From the NCBI GenBank assembly GCA_937874755.1, contig CALNBC010000360.1:1-8866 (forward strand): 8,866 nt of DNA, given 5' to 3'. Positions 6,599 through 8,866 of this stretch are shown here, piece by piece (position 1 is the first letter of the stretch; each line of letters starts with the position of its first letter). This DNA is from an uncultured Clostridia bacterium. Its GTDB lineage: Bacteria > Bacillota > Clostridia > Christensenellales > CALWSW01. The translations under genes and the position numbers were made by a program. The notes beneath the pieces were generated by a model. That model worked only from the letters and a program-made list of their open reading frames with translations. It was not told the DNA's origin and did no database searches.

Positions 6599-8064
6599 AA
6601 AGATTGGCAGCATCGGCACTTGCCGCCCTGTTTGCCCTGAGTTTCCTCGCGGGTTGCAGCTCGGGGGAAAGCGGGGTATCGCGCCCGGAATTCGTATCTT
6701 CGGACGCTTGGGCAAAAGAACCCGAGAGTCGCAGCATCATCGCGCCCTTGAACTTTCTCTCTGCGGATGGAAGCCACTTAGTAACCGAAATCCGCGAGGT
6801 TGAGGTGCTGCCCGGTCAGTCGGACGAGGAAGCCGTCATAAAGGCCGTGATCAACGGACCGACGGACACGCGCACCATGAGCCGCGTGCTTTCGACGAGC
6901 ATAGAGCTGGTATCAGTGGAAAAGACAGGCAGGGTAATCAACGTCGAGCTGAGCGCAAACTATACGTATTACAGCGAGCTGGAAATGCTAAAAGTGCGCG
7001 CCGCCCTCGCGAACACGCTGACTTCGCTTTTCGACATCGATTATATAAATGTATATGTGGACGGCATGGATCCCGGGTACCTCGGCATGCCGCTGGGCGC
7101 CATAAAGCCCACCACCCTCGACCTTTCGCTTTTGTGCGACCAGATAATTCAAGAGCAAAAGCGGATAACCGACGACGATGTATACGAGGAAAGACGGGTC
7201 GTCACCTATTACGTTCCGGACAAAAGCGGAACACTGCTTATTGCCGACCCCGAGGAAGAGGCTATTCAAACCATAAGCTCGGGTGAAACCGTCGAGCGTA
7301 ACTACCTTCGCACAGTCATATTCGGGCTGATGACGGGCAAGCGGGCAGAGCTTTTCGGCGGTTTCAACATCGCCACCGACCCCCAAATAAAGATATACGA
7401 CAACGGCAGGCGAACCGCGCTCGTCGTCCTTAGAGAGCGACCGCAGAACGAGCTCCTCGCCTACGGCTCCCTCGTGTATACGGTAACGGGTTTCGTGTGC
7501 AATCTTTCCAGCGTCACCATCGCCCTAGAGACCGACAATGCCCTGGGCTACGAGCCAATCACCCACGTGGAGGGTTTGGGGGACTTTGAGGGCGGCGAAT
7601 TCACCCGTTCAGACTTTTCCAATCTTATCGGTGATTACGTCGAGCTGTACGCGCCGCACGAATCGGACTATTCGCTGATTCAATACATTGCCGCTGTACC
7701 CCAATCGCAAAGGAACAACCCGGTGCGGCTTATCAAAGAGCTCTTCAACTCCCGCGACCTGCCCAAAGACGCCGCTCCGCCCCTAGCCAAGGGCGTGGGG
7801 GAGGACGAGGTGCTTTCGATAAAGCTCTGCGACTCTGTCGCAGTGGTCGACCTTAGCGGCAGCTTCTTTTCGCGCTGTACAACGCTTGGCGAAAGGGAGG
7901 AATACCTGCTCGTCTATTCCATCGTGAACACCCTCACCGAGATTGCCGAGATAAATAGCGTGCAGTTCATGTTTGACGGTGTAACCGTGCAAAAAATCAA
8001 CAAGATAGACGTTTCAGGTCCTCTTTCCCGCAACTTCGGGCTTGTAGAAAATACAGTAGGATGA
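6595..8064 (+). CDS. Lipoprotein with repeated GerMN-like domains (LpqB/GerM-like)
   Basis: This 489-residue protein is exported and lipid-anchored: MKRLAASALAALFALS is followed by the lipobox LAGC with Cys21 as the lipidated residue. I see three GerMN-like units: unit 1 about 49-165 (VIKAVINGPT, TGRVINVELS, LANTLTSLFDIDYINVYVDG), unit 2 about 200-312 (TYYVPDKSGTLL, LRTVIFGLMTGKR, VTIALE, more divergent), unit 3 about 348-465 (LIKELFNSRDLP, SVAVVDLSGSFF, YSIVNTLTEIAEINSVQFMFDG). Bacillus GerM has two such domains; actinobacterial LpqB has one plus a propeller. The start overlaps the previous stop (ATGA). Placement directly after a kinase and a second GerMN protein suggests an extracytoplasmic partner of the sensor or a cell-wall scaffold. 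No enzymatic motif is seen. Confidence 0.85.
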   Translation: MKRLAASALAALFALSFLAGCSSGESGVSRPEFVSSDAWAKEPESRSIIAPLNFLSADGSHLVTEIREVEVLPGQSDEEAVIKAVINGPTDTRTMSRVLSTSIELVSVEKTGRVINVELSANYTYYSELEMLKVRAALANTLTSLFDIDYINVYVDGMDPGYLGMPLGAIKPTTLDLSLLCDQIIQEQKRITDDDVYEERRVVTYYVPDKSGTLLIADPEEEAIQTISSGETVERNYLRTVIFGLMTGKRAELFGGFNIATDPQIKIYDNGRRTALVVLRERPQNELLAYGSLVYTVTGFVCNLSSVTIALETDNALGYEPITHVEGLGDFEGGEFTRSDFSNLIGDYVELYAPHESDYSLIQYIAAVPQSQRNNPVRLIKELFNSRDLPKDAAPPLAKGVGEDEVLSIKLCDSVAVVDLSGSFFSRCTTLGEREEYLLVYSIVNTLTEIAEINSVQFMFDGVTVQKINKIDVSGPLSRNFGLVENTVG

Positions 8065-8071
8065 AACCATT

Positions 8072-8866
8072 ATGACTAGAAAGAAAATCGTCATCATCGT
8101 CACCGTCGCGGTACTGCTTGCTATTATCATAGGCGCGTTGGTGTTTTATATGAGGATTGACAATCCCAAACTCGCCTTTTCGGACGTGTTGAGCGACCAT
8201 CAAAACACCCCGGAAGCGACTGTTTCTGCGTCCCCCGCGCCCACCGCCACTGCCAGCACGCCGTCGCCCTCTCCGACTGTGGATCCTATGGTAGCCTTAG
8301 AAGAGCAAGCGGATCCCGATTTTGGAAAAAATAGGGTAAACATACTCATGCTTGGGGTGGACAAGAGCGCCGAGCGGGAAAACTGGGGTTCATTCCGTAC
8401 GGACACGATGCTGCTGTTGACCCTCGACTTCGACAATAACGATGTCGACCTTATTTCCATCCCGAGGGACAGCTACGTTCGCATATACAACACCCACAAC
8501 CAAGACGGAACCCCCAAATATGCCAAGATAAACAGCGCATTTACCTCGGGCGGCGGGGCTAAAAGGAGCGGTTACAAATACGCTTGCGAGACCGTGTCCT
8601 ACGTGCTGGGCGGCGTCAAAGTCCACTATTACGTCGCGTTCGACATGCAGGTCGTCAAGGACGTGACCAACGCCATAGGCGGCGTGGACTACGATGTAGA
8701 CATTCAGGTGAACATGAACGGCCGCACCCTGTACCCAGGTCTCCAGCACCTCGACGGGCAGGCGGTGCTCGACTACTGCCGCCAGCGCAAGGGCAGCAGC
8801 GACATAGCGCGCATAGACCGCCAGCAGCGTATGCTGGTCGCGATTTTCGACCAGTTGAAGCGCTCC
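8072..8866 (+). CDS. LCP (LytR-CpsA-Psr) family cell-wall glycopolymer ligase, 3' end missing
   Basis: LCP enzymes transfer polyprenyl-pyrophosphate-linked glycopolymers (teichoic acid, capsule) onto peptidoglycan outside the membrane. The first 265 residues are present and the frame is still open at the window end. There is a short basic N-tail, one TM helix (about 5-27), and a Ser/Thr/Pro/Ala-rich linker (46-70). The LCP domain runs from about 88 with NILMLGVD, FRTDTMLLLTLD (R109, D111), SIPRD (R132, D133), KINSAF (152-157), IGGVDYDVD (202-210), LDGQAVLDYCRQRKG and DIARIDRQQRM (R247, R250, R253). The Arg/Asp residues are those that hold the pyrophosphate and metal in this family. ATG 8072 follows the lipoprotein stop by 7 bases with a modest AGGAT-type site upstream, so it should belong to the same operon. 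The call is secure, the acceptor and donor polymers unknown. Confidence 0.95.
   Translation, partial: MTRKKIVIIVTVAVLLAIIIGALVFYMRIDNPKLAFSDVLSDHQNTPEATVSASPAPTATASTPSPSPTVDPMVALEEQADPDFGKNRVNILMLGVDKSAERENWGSFRTDTMLLLTLDFDNNDVDLISIPRDSYVRIYNTHNQDGTPKYAKINSAFTSGGGAKRSGYKYACETVSYVLGGVKVHYYVAFDMQVVKDVTNAIGGVDYDVDIQVNMNGRTLYPGLQHLDGQAVLDYCRQRKGSSDIARIDRQQRMLVAIFDQLKRS

Noticed and set aside
8207..8281. Apparent low-complexity repeat in the LCP gene
   Set aside because: It is the codon-level result of a Ser/Thr/Pro/Ala-rich linker between the TM helix and the LCP domain. No exact DNA repeat unit is present.
1..8866. tRNA, rRNA, riboswitch, CRISPR, insertion sequence or attachment site
   Set aside because: Nearly all bases are in confidently assigned genes. 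The only gaps above 50 bases are 1759-1816 (terminator) and 3209-3397 (promoters), and neither contains such elements.

Overview
The window reads as chromosomal DNA from a low-complexity-free, moderately GC-rich member of the Firmicutes, most likely the class Clostridia. This is inferred from gene content: a short M50 protease next to scpA-scpB, an S11 D-alanyl-D-alanine carboxypeptidase, an OmpR-type two-component system with GerMN-domain proteins, and an LCP ligase. Purine-rich Shine-Dalgarno sites, occasional TTG starts and sigma-A-like promoters fit this. There are no RNA genes, mobile elements or CRISPR arrays, and coding density is very high.

Left part (2-1758, plus strand): the 3' end of a site-2 (M50) membrane protease gene, then scpA and scpB, which overlap by ATGA and encode the two non-SMC subunits of condensin. 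A strong hairpin at 1779-1813 closes this operon. The same hairpin also serves the convergent gene on the minus strand.

Middle (1817-3397): a secreted, membrane-anchored penicillin-binding protein of the D,D-carboxypeptidase type on the minus strand. It is divergent from a response regulator. The roughly 190-base region between them holds a well-formed minus-strand promoter and two candidate plus-strand promoters.

Right part (3398-8866, plus strand): one tightly packed envelope operon. It encodes an OmpR/PhoB-type response regulator, a two-TM histidine kinase, a membrane-anchored GerMN protein with an NTF2-like tail, a lipoprotein that appears to contain three GerMN-like units, and an LCP (LytR-CpsA-Psr) glycopolymer ligase cut off by the window end. 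Genes overlap or are separated by at most 7 bases, with ATGA junctions at kinase/GerMN-1 and GerMN-1/lipoprotein.

The most interesting point is that regulator - kinase - GerMN lipoprotein has the same order and domain logic as actinobacterial mtrA-mtrB-lpqB, where the GerMN lipoprotein LpqB modulates the kinase. Here the set is expanded to two GerMN proteins and linked to an LCP enzyme, with a divergent D,D-carboxypeptidase beside it. A plausible reading is a cell-wall-sensing and remodelling module. The functional link is inference.
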